This document shows, in pieces, positions 35,286-47,148 of a stretch of 64,000 nucleotides of DNA; position 1 is the stretch's first letter, and every line of letters starts with the position of its first letter. This DNA comes from Thermomonas paludicola. Lineage in GTDB: Bacteria; Pseudomonadota; Gammaproteobacteria; Xanthomonadales; Xanthomonadaceae. The stretch is from NCBI RefSeq assembly GCF_024498955.1, contig NZ_CP093311.1:744001-808000 (forward strand), read 5' to 3'. A program made the position numbers and the translations under genes. Below the pieces are notes generated by a model. It saw only the letters and a list, made by a program, of their open reading frames with translations, was not told the DNA's origin and searched no databases.

Positions 35286-36044
35286 TTATTTGCCGATGCG
35301 GGCCAGCATCGCGCGCAATGCGGCCTGGGTGTCCGGGTCCATCCAGCCGGTGACGAAGCGCTCCAGGTCGATGCGGTCATCGCGCAGGCAGTCAACCACC
35401 GCGCGGCGCGCGATGCGCCGCGTTTCCAGCATCGGCATGCGCGGCAGCTGCAGCAATTCCTCCAGCCAGACGCGCGCGCGCGTGGCCACATCTTCAAGGT
35501 CGGTGAGCTCGTCCACCAGGCCGATGCGCAGCGCGTCGCGCGCTTCCGGCATCGCGCCCGCCACCAGCAGGCGCTCGGCGCGATGCGCGCCCACCGCACG
35601 CGCCAGCAGCGCCTGGATGCCTTCCGGCGCGACCAGTCCCACCTGGGTTTCGTTCAAGCCGATCCGGAACGGGCCGTCGGCCATGATCCGGTAGTCGCAG
35701 CACAGCGCCAGGACGCAGCCACCGGCCGGCGCGTGCCCGGCCATCGCCGCGACCACCGGCACCGGGCTGGACGCCAGCGTGCGCGCGGCGGTGAAGAAGG
35801 CCGCCCATGCCTGCAGCAGGCTGTCCTGGTCCGTGCCCAGCGAAAGCAGGTAAGGCACGTCGAGCCCCGCGGAAAACACCTTCGGCCCGCCGGCCAGCAC
35901 GATGCCCTGCGCGCCGTTGCCGACAGCATCGCGCAGTGCATGGGTGATGGCGTTGCACAGCTCCGGGTTCAGCGCGTTGACCGGTGCCCGCGCCAGGCGC
36001 AGCTCGTGGACGTGGCCGTGGATGGTGGTGTCGATCAATGACAT
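35286..36044 (-). CDS. Delta3,delta2-enoyl-CoA isomerase (ECI1-like)
   Basis: 252 residues, crotonase fold. At the first catalytic Glu site it reads APAGGCVLALCCDYRIMA, so that Glu is absent; the second site is RIGLNETQVGLVAP and keeps its Glu. This single-Glu arrangement and both blocks closely match mitochondrial ECI1-type delta3,delta2-enoyl-CoA isomerases rather than hydratases. It shifts the double bond of unsaturated fatty acyl-CoAs into the delta2 position for beta-oxidation. The thioesterase gene at 36062 is just upstream on the same strand. Confidence 0.85.
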   Translation of the reverse strand: MSLIDTTIHGHVHELRLARAPVNALNPELCNAITHALRDAVGNGAQGIVLAGGPKVFSAGLDVPYLLSLGTDQDSLLQAWAAFFTAARTLASSPVPVVAAMAGHAPAGGCVLALCCDYRIMADGPFRIGLNETQVGLVAPEGIQALLARAVGAHRAERLLVAGAMPEARDALRIGLVDELTDLEDVATRARVWLEELLQLPRMPMLETRRIARRAVVDCLRDDRIDLERFVTGWMDPDTQAALRAMLARIGK

Positions 36045-36061
36045 GGCAGGATCCTCATGGG

Positions 36062-36474
36062 TCAGGCGGGCAGCAGCAATTCCGACGCGCGTCGTACTGC
36101 AGCGGGCAACGGCGTTGGCTTGCCGCCGTGGCGTTCGATCCACACCGCGACCACGTTGCCGTCGCAGTGCAGACTGCCATCTTCCGCCACGATGCGGTGC
36201 CCGATCACCACGCTGGTGGTGCCCAGCCGTTCGGTGAACAGTTCCACGAACACGCTGGCCGGATATTCGATCGGGCGCTTGAAGTTCAGCGTGGCCGACG
36301 CCACGACCGGCGCGGCGTCTTCGGTCACCCAGTCCTCGCCGATGGTCTGGAACCACTCGATGCGCGCCTGCTCCAGGAAGGTCAGGTAGCGCGCGTTGTT
36401 GACGTGGTTGAACGCGTCCAGGTCGCTCCAGCGCAGTGGTATCGGCGTGCGGAACACGGTGCTTGCGGGGGAGG

Positions 36475-36478
<4 letters not shown>
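36062..36478 (-). CDS. Acyl-CoA thioesterase (4HBT hotdog fold)
   Basis: 138 residues. The active-site block [20 protein letters not shown] has the catalytic Asp of the 4-hydroxybenzoyl-CoA thioesterase family, followed by the [16 protein letters not shown] strand. It hydrolyses acyl-CoA; chain length is unknown. It overlaps the uvrA stop by 4 bases (ATGA), so it is translationally coupled to it, and probably forms an operon with the isomerase gene. Confidence 0.87.
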
Positions 36479-39420
<2,942 letters not shown>

Positions 39421-39781
39421 CGGGGGGTCCTGCAGTTTGGGGGATGGCCGCGGCAAGTCCGGGCCAATCGGGAAGCGTAACCAGCCGCAGGAGGCAGGGC
39501 AAATCGACAGCATGACGCGGTTGCAGGGGGCTTCGGCTGGGGAGCTTGGTGGCTAGGCCGGATGCCGCTTTCAGGTAGTCTGGCGCGATGCGCGCGGCAC
39601 GACGCGGAACGTATTGGTCGGCAAGGGTGGGCGGTCGCGACAGTGCATCCGTGCCGCCGGCTTCCTGGAAAGCGTTCGGGCGGCGGACCGGCTGGCACCG
39701 GGCGAAGACGCGCGTGGATGGAGTCGCAGCGGATGAGATGCGGCTGTCGTCAAATGGACTTGCAGATCCGGGGAGCCACTG
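39421..39781. other. Intergenic region between divergent uvrA and recC
   Basis: 361 bases without a convincing gene. It must contain the promoters of uvrA (minus) and recC (plus). I see no strong -10/-35 pair, palindrome or repeat. The only clear element is a GGGGAG ribosome-binding site at about 39770-39775 for recC. Confidence 0.6.
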
Positions 39782-42700
39782 TTGAACACTGATGAAACCT
39801 CTGCAGGCCTGACCCTGCTGCGCGCCAGCCGGCTGGAAGCATTGCTGGAGCCCTTGGAAGCCTTGCTGGCGCAGACCCGGCCGGCGCATCCGCTGGCTCC
39901 GCAGACGGTCATCGCCGCGCACCCGGGCATGAAGCAGTGGCTTGCCGGTGCGCTGGCGCGGCAGGTGGGTGCGGGCCGCGTGGTCGCCAACCTCGACGTG
40001 CAGCTGCCCAGCACCTGGCTGGATCGGCTGTCAACGACCCTGCTGGGCGAACGCGCGGTGGCGCTGCCGAACTACCGTCGCGGGCATCTGCGCTGGACCC
40101 TGCACGCGATGCTGGGCGATCCGTCCGCGCATGGCGTCACCGACCCGCGCGTGCTGGCCTACCTGGGGGCCACCCGCAGCGCCGACGAGCGCGCCCTGCG
40201 CCGCTTCCAGCTGGCCGACCGGCTGGCGCGGGTGTTCTCGCAATATCTGGTCTATCGCAGCGACTGGTTGCAGGCATGGGAGGCCGGGAGACACGCCGAC
40301 GCCACCGCGCAGCGGCGCGATGCCGCCTTGAAGGCGCTGGAGTCCGGCTGCCTGGCCCCGCTCTGGCAGGCAGTGGTCGCCGCACTGGGTGAGCATCGCG
40401 GCCGCCTGGTCGATGCGCTGGTCGCTGCGCTGCAGGCCGACAGCGCGCCGCGCGCGCCACTGCACGTGGTGGGCCTGTCGCACCTGCCGCCGGCGGAGTT
40501 GTCGGTGCTGCGGGCCTATGCGCGCCGGGCGCCGGTGTTCCTGTACGTGCCCGACCCCTGCCGAGAATACTGGGGCGGCCTGCACAAGGCCGACGGTGGC
40601 CGGCCGGCGGTGGCGGCGTGGCAAGCCTTCCGCGATGACGAACAGGCGCGCTTCGACGATCCCGATGCACTGGACTGGCGCGATCAGGGCCACCCGCTGC
40701 TGGCACGCTGGGGGCGCCTGGGCCAGCACTTCTTCGCCGCACTGGTGGACGACGAGCTGCGCGAAGATATCCGCCACTGGCAGGACGACGGCGCCGGCAC
40801 GCCGCCCGATCGACTGGCGCGCCTGCAGGACAGCATCCGCCGCTTGCAGCCGGAGTTGCTGCAGGAGGATGCGGCCGCCGCCAATGCCACGGCCGATCCC
40901 AGCCTGCGCATCCACGCCTGCCACACCCGCCAGCGCGAGCTGGAGGTGCTGCGCGATGCGCTGCTGGATGCCGTCGACAAGGACGGCGTGCGTCCCGGCG
41001 ACATCGTGGTGATGGCGCCCGACATCCAGGCCTATCTGCCGCTGATCCCGGCGGTGTTCGGCGCGCCCGGCTCCGCGCGCGAGCGCCTGTTGCCCTACCA
41101 CCTGGCCGACGTGCCCGTCGCCCGCAGCCATCCGCTGTTCGCCGTGTTCGCCACCCTGCTGGGGCTGGGCGCATCGCGCATCACCGCGCCGGAGGTGGTG
41201 GACCTGCTGGGCGTGGCGGAAGTGCGGGCCGCCTTGGGGCTGGATGCGGGCGATGCCGATATTTTGGGCGAATGGTTGCGCAACAGCCGCGTGGCCTGGG
41301 CGCTGGACGCTGCGCACAAGCAGGCGCTGTCGCTGCCAATGCGCGCCGAGCACAGCTTCGCGTGGGCGATGGATCGCTTGCTGGCGGGCTACCTGATGGC
41401 CGACGTGCCGGGCGAAGCCGATCCGCAGGCGGTCACGCTGCCCGATGGCACCGAGCTGTTGCCGTTGGCCGGCATCGAGGGGCCTTCCGCCGCCGCGCTG
41501 GGCAGTCTGGACCGCTTGCTGTGCGAGCTGCAGGCGTGGCGCAACCTGGCCCACGTCGAGCAGCCTGCAAGCCAGTGGGCGACGGTGCTGCGCGAGCGCG
41601 TGGACGCGCTGCTGCGCATCGACCGCACCGATGCCGACGCCCGCGCCGCGCTGTCGGTGGTGCATCGGGCCATCGCCCAGCTGGCCGCCGAGCCGGCGCG
41701 CAACGGCGAAGACCCCGCGCTGCGCCTGCCGGTGGTGCGCGAGCTGCTGCAGGACGCACTGGCCGCCGCGCCGGAGCGGCAGCGCTTCCTGATGGGCGGC
41801 ATCACCTTCTGCGGCATGGTGCCACAGCGCGCGATCCCGTTCGACATGGTCTGCGTGCTGGGGCTGGACGAAGGCGCGTTTCCGCGCCGGCCATCCGATG
41901 GCGGCATCGACCTGATGGCGCGCATTCGCCGCCTCGGCGACCGCGACGTGCCCGGCGACGACCGCTACCTGTTCCTGGAAACCGTGATGTCCGCGCGCAA
42001 GCGCCTGCACCTGTCGTACATCGGCCAGGGCGTGCGCGACGGCAAGCACCGCAATCCGGCCGCGCCACTGGCCGAGCTGCTGGCCGAACTCGACCGCAGC
42101 TGCGCTAACGCGCCCGATGACGACAAGGCGCCGCGGCCGTGGCTGGTGCGACATCCACTGCAGCCGTTCGACGGCCGCTATTTCGATGGCACGCATCCGG
42201 CGCTGTTTTCGTTCTCGCCGGCGTTCGCGGGCATGCGCGGCGCGGGCAAGGAAGCGCTGCCGCGCCTGCGCGATGGCAATCTCCCCGCGCCCGAACCACT
42301 GCCGGAGCCGCTGCCGTTGGCCACGCTGGAGGGCTTCTTCAAGGACCCGGCCAAGGCGCTGTTGAAGGAGCACCTGCAGCTGTCGCTGGATGCGCTGGAT
42401 GACGACGTGCGGCTGGCGGAAGACGAGCCGATGGATGCGATTTCAAGGATCCACTCGGTGGCGCGCACGGTGTTCCTGCAGCAGGTGCTGCCGCGCAAAT
42501 GCGGCGATCCGGCGTGGGCATGGGATCGCCAGCCGCCGGCGTGGGTCGGCTTGGGCGGGCTGTTGCCGCTGGGCGCGGCCGGTGAAGCCGCATGGGCGAA
42601 GGAAGCGGACGCAGTGGATGCGCTGTGGAGCCAGGCCGATGCCTGTGGCCGCTTCGATGCGCGCGGCGAGCACGGCGGCCAGGTGGTGCGGGTGGACGTG

Positions 42701-43531
42701 CCCTTGCGGCAGCCCGGCGGCGAAGGTGCCGACGACGGCCTGCCGCAGCGCATGACCGGGTTGCTGCGTAATGTGTTCCCGCTCAACGGGGCGGCGGACG
42801 GCGTGCAGATCGTGTTCGCATTCCCCAATCCGAAAGACGAAAAGAAGCACCTCAAGGAGCCCGGTGATCTTGGGTTCAAGGAGCGGGTCCCCGCATTTCT
42901 GCATTGGGCGTTGCTGCGTTTGCAGCACGCAAGCACCGACACGCCCGTGCCGGTGCGCCTGACCATGCTGGCGGCCGGCGAACCGGATCTGGCCGCGCAG
43001 GTGAACGCCTGGGACCTGCGTTACTGCGCCGCGGATACGGCAGAGCGGGCTGCCCTGAATGCCGATCTGCGCCGTCGTCTGCACGCATTGGTTGCACTGA
43101 TGTGCCTGGGGCGCGAAGGCCGCTCGTGGTTCCATCCGCAGTCCGGGTGGGCTGCCTTGCAGGCGCTGCAAGCCGCGCCGAAAAAAGCCCGGGGCAAACA
43201 GGGCGAGGCCGAGGCTGGGAAAGAAGCTGACGGCGCCGGCGCGCCTTCAGCGGAAGCGGAAGCAGCGGCGAAGCGGGCGCGCGGGGCGGCAATCGCCAAG
43301 GCGGTGCGCGGCAAGTGGGTGAGCGAGTCCGGTCAAGGTGTCGGCGAGCGCGACTACGCCCCCGGCTACGCGCAGCTGCTGGAAGGCGACCTGATCTTCG
43401 GCGATCCCGACACCGATCCGGACAGTCGCGCCCTGCACGCGCTGCTGCAGGATGCCCAGCAAATCAATGCACTGATCCAACTCGATGGCGTTGACGCGCC
43501 CGGTGTGGATGCCAGCACGGAGGTGGCATGA
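39782..43531 (+). CDS. recC: Exodeoxyribonuclease V subunit gamma (RecC)
   Basis: 1249 residues. Start is a TTG at 39782: a GGGGAG sits 6-7 bases upstream and the next in-frame Met is at residue 49, beyond conserved RecC sequence (PQTVIAAHPGMKQWLA). Family landmarks: the inactive helicase-like N-terminal domains, VVGLSHLPPAEL, IRIHACHTRQREL-type region (LRIHACHTRQRELEVLRDAL), and FDMVCVLGLDEGAFPR near residue 690. A Lys/Ala/Glu-rich low-complexity insert lies at about 1135-1180. It recognises Chi within RecBCD. Overlaps recB by 4 bases. Confidence 0.93.
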   Translation: MNTDETSAGLTLLRASRLEALLEPLEALLAQTRPAHPLAPQTVIAAHPGMKQWLAGALARQVGAGRVVANLDVQLPSTWLDRLSTTLLGERAVALPNYRRGHLRWTLHAMLGDPSAHGVTDPRVLAYLGATRSADERALRRFQLADRLARVFSQYLVYRSDWLQAWEAGRHADATAQRRDAALKALESGCLAPLWQAVVAALGEHRGRLVDALVAALQADSAPRAPLHVVGLSHLPPAELSVLRAYARRAPVFLYVPDPCREYWGGLHKADGGRPAVAAWQAFRDDEQARFDDPDALDWRDQGHPLLARWGRLGQHFFAALVDDELREDIRHWQDDGAGTPPDRLARLQDSIRRLQPELLQEDAAAANATADPSLRIHACHTRQRELEVLRDALLDAVDKDGVRPGDIVVMAPDIQAYLPLIPAVFGAPGSARERLLPYHLADVPVARSHPLFAVFATLLGLGASRITAPEVVDLLGVAEVRAALGLDAGDADILGEWLRNSRVAWALDAAHKQALSLPMRAEHSFAWAMDRLLAGYLMADVPGEADPQAVTLPDGTELLPLAGIEGPSAAALGSLDRLLCELQAWRNLAHVEQPASQWATVLRERVDALLRIDRTDADARAALSVVHRAIAQLAAEPARNGEDPALRLPVVRELLQDALAAAPERQRFLMGGITFCGMVPQRAIPFDMVCVLGLDEGAFPRRPSDGGIDLMARIRRLGDRDVPGDDRYLFLETVMSARKRLHLSYIGQGVRDGKHRNPAAPLAELLAELDRSCANAPDDDKAPRPWLVRHPLQPFDGRYFDGTHPALFSFSPAFAGMRGAGKEALPRLRDGNLPAPEPLPEPLPLATLEGFFKDPAKALLKEHLQLSLDALDDDVRLAEDEPMDAISRIHSVARTVFLQQVLPRKCGDPAWAWDRQPPAWVGLGGLLPLGAAGEAAWAKEADAVDALWSQADACGRFDARGEHGGQVVRVDVPLRQPGGEGADDGLPQRMTGLLRNVFPLNGAADGVQIVFAFPNPKDEKKHLKEPGDLGFKERVPAFLHWALLRLQHASTDTPVPVRLTMLAAGEPDLAAQVNAWDLRYCAADTAERAALNADLRRRLHALVALMCLGREGRSWFHPQSGWAALQALQAAPKKARGKQGEAEAGKEADGAGAPSAEAEAAAKRARGAAIAKAVRGKWVSESGQGVGERDYAPGYAQLLEGDLIFGDPDTDPDSRALHALLQDAQQINALIQLDGVDAPGVDASTEVA

Positions 43532-46500
43532 ACAAGCCCATGGATTGGACGACGCTACCGCTAGCCGGGGCTGGCCGCAGTCTGGTCGAGGCCAGTGCCG
43601 GCACCGGCAAGACCTGGACCATCGCCGTGCTGTACCTGCGCCTGCTGCTGGAGGAGAAGCTTTCGCCGCGGCAGATCATCGTCAGCACCTTCACCAACGC
43701 CGCCGCCGCCGAGCTGCGCGAGCGCCTGCGCGGAAAACTGCTGTGGGCGCTGGCCGAGGCGAACCAGCACCAGCAGGGCATCGCCAGCGACGCGGGCAAG
43801 CATGCGGATCGCGACTGGATCCGCAGCCGCTGGCAGGACGCATCTGCCGTGCTGGAATCCGACGTCCAGCGCTTGCAGGCCGCGCTGGCCGAGTTCGACG
43901 CCGCGCCGATCTCCACCCTGCACGCACTGTGCTCGCGCATCCTTGCCGACCATCCCTTCGCCGCCGGCGCCTTGTTCCGCGGCCGCGAGATGATCGATGG
44001 CAAGACGCTGGAAGCCGCGCTGGTCGCGGATCTGTGGCGGGTGATCGCGCAGGGCGATGAAGCGGATGCACTGGTGGCGCTGGCCCGCGCGGCCGGGATC
44101 ACCCTCAATTCGCTGAAGAAATACGTGCCGGTGTTGTTGCAGGCGGATGTGGAGGTGGGGTGTCTGGATCTCAATGCGCTTCGTGGCCGGCTGGGTTTTC
44201 TTGGCGATCTGGATGCGTGGGCGAGCAGGGTACGCGGCTTGCTTGACGATGATCGCTGGTTCCACCAACGCAGCGCGCTACGTCAGACGTGGCGCAGTCT
44301 GGTTGATGTCATCGTGCCGTTGCCGGGTGTGGTGCCGGGTGAAATTGATCTGGCGAAGCTCAAGGCCGCAAAGGCGCTCACGGCAATCAGCAAGGCGGGT
44401 GTTGCAAATCCTGATATTCAGGCATTGGCAAACGTATCCGGTGATATCGCTGCGGTGTTCTCTGATGAGGAATGGGATCGTGCCGGCAGCATCCCGCTGC
44501 GCCAATTCCTCGCCGCCGCCCAGCACTGGTGCCGTGCCGCCCTGCAGGCGCGGCTGGATGCCGCCAACCAGTCCAGCTTCGACCAGTTGCTGGTCACGGT
44601 GCGCGATGTGCTGGCACCCCGCGACGGGCAACGGGCGCTGGCCGATGCGCTGTTCGCGGCCTGGCCGGTGGCGCTGGTGGACGAGTTCCAGGACACCGAC
44701 CCGGTGCAGTTCGGCATCCTCGATGCGATCTACAGCGACGCGGGCGGCGCGCAGCGCGGGCGGCTGGTGATGATCGGCGACCCCAAGCAGGCGATCTACC
44801 GCTTCCGCGGCGGCGACGTGGCGACTTACGAGCGGGCCAAGACGCGGGTCCCGGACCAGGACCGGCTCACGCTGGGCACCAACCATCGCTCCAGCCGGGG
44901 CTATGTCGAGGCGGTCAACCAGTTCTACGCGAACACACGCGCCGAACTGGGGCCGCAGCAGTCGGCGACGTCCATCCGCTATCAGCGCGTTGCTCCGAGC
45001 GGCCGCCGCGACGGCCAGCCGCTGCGCGCCGCGCACGACAATACGCCCGTCAGCCGTCCGCTGATGCTGCACCGGCTTGCGGCGGACGACGCTGCGCCCG
45101 ACCTCGAAGCGCACGCGCTGCGGGTGTGCGCGGGGCAGATCGCGTGGGCGCTGTCGGAAGATGGCTATTCCATCGGCGAAGACCGGCTCCAACCCGGCGA
45201 CATCGCCGTGCTGCTGCCGAGCAATGCGCAGATCGTCAAGCTGGCGGTGATGCTCAAGGCGCGTGGCGTGCCCTGCGTGACGGGCTCGCAGAAGAGCGTG
45301 TTCGACACCGCCATCGCCCGCGAGCTGCGGCTGGTCCTGCACGCGGCGCTGCACCCCGAGGATCCGCGCACGCTGCGTGCCGCACTGGCCACGCGCCTGA
45401 TAGGCGCGAGCCTCGGCACGCTGCAGGCCCTGCGCCACGATGCGGCAGCCTGGGACAGCCACGCCAGCCGCTTCCATGTCCTGCACGCCACGCTGGAGCG
45501 CGGCGGCCCGCTGGCGCTGGTGGCGGCGTTGCTGGAGCAGCACGCCGCGCGCTTGCTGGACACGGTGGAAGGCGAGCGCATCCTCACCGACCTGCGCCAC
45601 CTCGGCGAGCTGCTGCAGGAAGCCTGGGACGAAGGCGGCGGCGAACGGCTGCTGGCGTGGTTCGCCGAGCAGATGGCCGATGGAGCCGAAGGCAGCGACG
45701 CCGTCGACGCACGCGCGCTGCGGCTGGAATCGGATGCCGCGCGGGTCAAGCTGATGACCCTGCACGCCAGCAAAGGGCTGGAGTTCGGCGTGGTGTTCCT
45801 GCCGCTGATGTGGAAGCACGGGCCGATCAACAAAGGTGCGCGCCTGCTTGCCTCCGATGACGGGTCTGCGAAATGCCTCGTCGAAGGCCCGGCCAAGGAC
45901 ATCGTCAAGCAGCAGGAATTCGAGGAGCGCCATCGCATCCTGTACGTGGCGCTGACCCGCGCCATCCATGCCTGCCACGTGTTCGTGCTGCCGACGGGCG
46001 ATGTCCTGGCCGACGCCATCCGCAGCGCGAGCGCAAAGGACGTGGCGCTGAACAACCTCGAACTGTCCGTGTTCCCGACCGACGAGGCGCCCTGCATCCA
46101 CGTCATCGACGGCTGGAACCCGCATCCCGGCCGCGTCTGGCAGGGCGGCGGGGAGGTGGCGGCCACGCGCACTGCCCGCCCATTGCCCGCCGCGCCCATC
46201 GGCCCGCTGCCGATGCGGCACAGTTTCACCACCCTCAGCGGCGGTGGCCGGCATCGCCTGGGGTTCGAGGACAGCGCGGCCGAGGATGAAGCGCAGGCCG
46301 ATGCAGCCGCCTCCGGGCGCGACGCTGCCGTCGACGCCGGTGACGCCATCGCCCCGAGGGTCCCCGAAGCGACGCGGCATCCGGAACTCGACGCGTTGGC
46401 CACGGTGGCCGGCGCCGACTTCGGCAACGCCGTGCATGCATTGTTCGAGCATCGCGTGCCGGGACAGCCGTTTGCGCCGCACACCGTGCTTGCTGCCCTG

Positions 46501-47148
46501 CGCGAGCATGGCGTGCGCCCGCACGAAGGCGAGCTCGACGCGCTGGTCGCGCCGTTGACGCGGCGCCTGCAGAAGGTGCTGGAGGCGCCGCTGGCGGAGG
46601 GCGGCGGTCCGCGCCTGTGCGATCTCGCGGCGATCGACATGCGCGCGGAACTCGAGTTCAACTACCACCTCGATGGCGTATCGCTGCGCGCCTTGCGCAA
46701 GGCCTGCGAGGCCCATGGGGAGCCTGGCCTGGTGCCGGTACGCGAACAGACCCTGGCCGGCTTGATGAACGGCAAGATCGACCTGGTGTTCGCCCACGGC
46801 GGCCGCTTCCACGTGCTGGACTACAAGGGCAACCAGCTCGCCGCCGGGCCGCAAGGCTGCCTGCAGGACTACGCCCCCGAGGCGCTGGAGACGAAGATGC
46901 TGGCCACCGGCTACCGCCTGCAGGCGCTGCTCTACACCATCGCAGTGGAACGCTACCTGCGCGAGCGTCTGGGCGACGGCTACCGCCGCGACCAGCACCT
47001 CGGCGATTGCTGGTACCTGTTCATCCGCGCCGTCGGCCTGCGGCTGCCGGACGGCACGCCCTGCGGCGTCTGGCGCCACCGATTCGGCGACGGCCTGCTG
47101 GATGCCGTGCAGCGCGTGCTGGGGCTGGACCTCCAGGAGGCCGCATGA
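43528..47148 (+). CDS. recB: Exodeoxyribonuclease V subunit beta (RecB)
   Basis: 1206 residues. Superfamily 1 helicase: Walker A EASAGTGKTWTIAVLYL (about residue 22), motif II VDEFQDTDPVQF, motif III MIGDPKQAIYRFRGGD and motif VI LYVALTRA. The C-terminal nuclease domain has GKIDLVFAHGGRFHVLDYKG (about 1088), the catalytic Asp-Tyr-Lys. It is the 3'-5' motor and the only nuclease of RecBCD. Coupled to recC upstream and recD downstream by ATGA overlaps. Two inserts (about 210-290, of lower GC bias) are less conserved. Confidence 0.95.
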   Translation: MNKPMDWTTLPLAGAGRSLVEASAGTGKTWTIAVLYLRLLLEEKLSPRQIIVSTFTNAAAAELRERLRGKLLWALAEANQHQQGIASDAGKHADRDWIRSRWQDASAVLESDVQRLQAALAEFDAAPISTLHALCSRILADHPFAAGALFRGREMIDGKTLEAALVADLWRVIAQGDEADALVALARAAGITLNSLKKYVPVLLQADVEVGCLDLNALRGRLGFLGDLDAWASRVRGLLDDDRWFHQRSALRQTWRSLVDVIVPLPGVVPGEIDLAKLKAAKALTAISKAGVANPDIQALANVSGDIAAVFSDEEWDRAGSIPLRQFLAAAQHWCRAALQARLDAANQSSFDQLLVTVRDVLAPRDGQRALADALFAAWPVALVDEFQDTDPVQFGILDAIYSDAGGAQRGRLVMIGDPKQAIYRFRGGDVATYERAKTRVPDQDRLTLGTNHRSSRGYVEAVNQFYANTRAELGPQQSATSIRYQRVAPSGRRDGQPLRAAHDNTPVSRPLMLHRLAADDAAPDLEAHALRVCAGQIAWALSEDGYSIGEDRLQPGDIAVLLPSNAQIVKLAVMLKARGVPCVTGSQKSVFDTAIARELRLVLHAALHPEDPRTLRAALATRLIGASLGTLQALRHDAAAWDSHASRFHVLHATLERGGPLALVAALLEQHAARLLDTVEGERILTDLRHLGELLQEAWDEGGGERLLAWFAEQMADGAEGSDAVDARALRLESDAARVKLMTLHASKGLEFGVVFLPLMWKHGPINKGARLLASDDGSAKCLVEGPAKDIVKQQEFEERHRILYVALTRAIHACHVFVLPTGDVLADAIRSASAKDVALNNLELSVFPTDEAPCIHVIDGWNPHPGRVWQGGGEVAATRTARPLPAAPIGPLPMRHSFTTLSGGGRHRLGFEDSAAEDEAQADAAASGRDAAVDAGDAIAPRVPEATRHPELDALATVAGADFGNAVHALFEHRVPGQPFAPHTVLAALREHGVRPHEGELDALVAPLTRRLQKVLEAPLAEGGGPRLCDLAAIDMRAELEFNYHLDGVSLRALRKACEAHGEPGLVPVREQTLAGLMNGKIDLVFAHGGRFHVLDYKGNQLAAGPQGCLQDYAPEALETKMLATGYRLQALLYTIAVERYLRERLGDGYRRDQHLGDCWYLFIRAVGLRLPDGTPCGVWRHRFGDGLLDAVQRVLGLDLQEAA

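Noticed and set aside
40031..42373. 780-codon minus-strand frame inside recC
   Set aside because: Gln/Arg/His-rich antisense of recC with no recognisable motifs.
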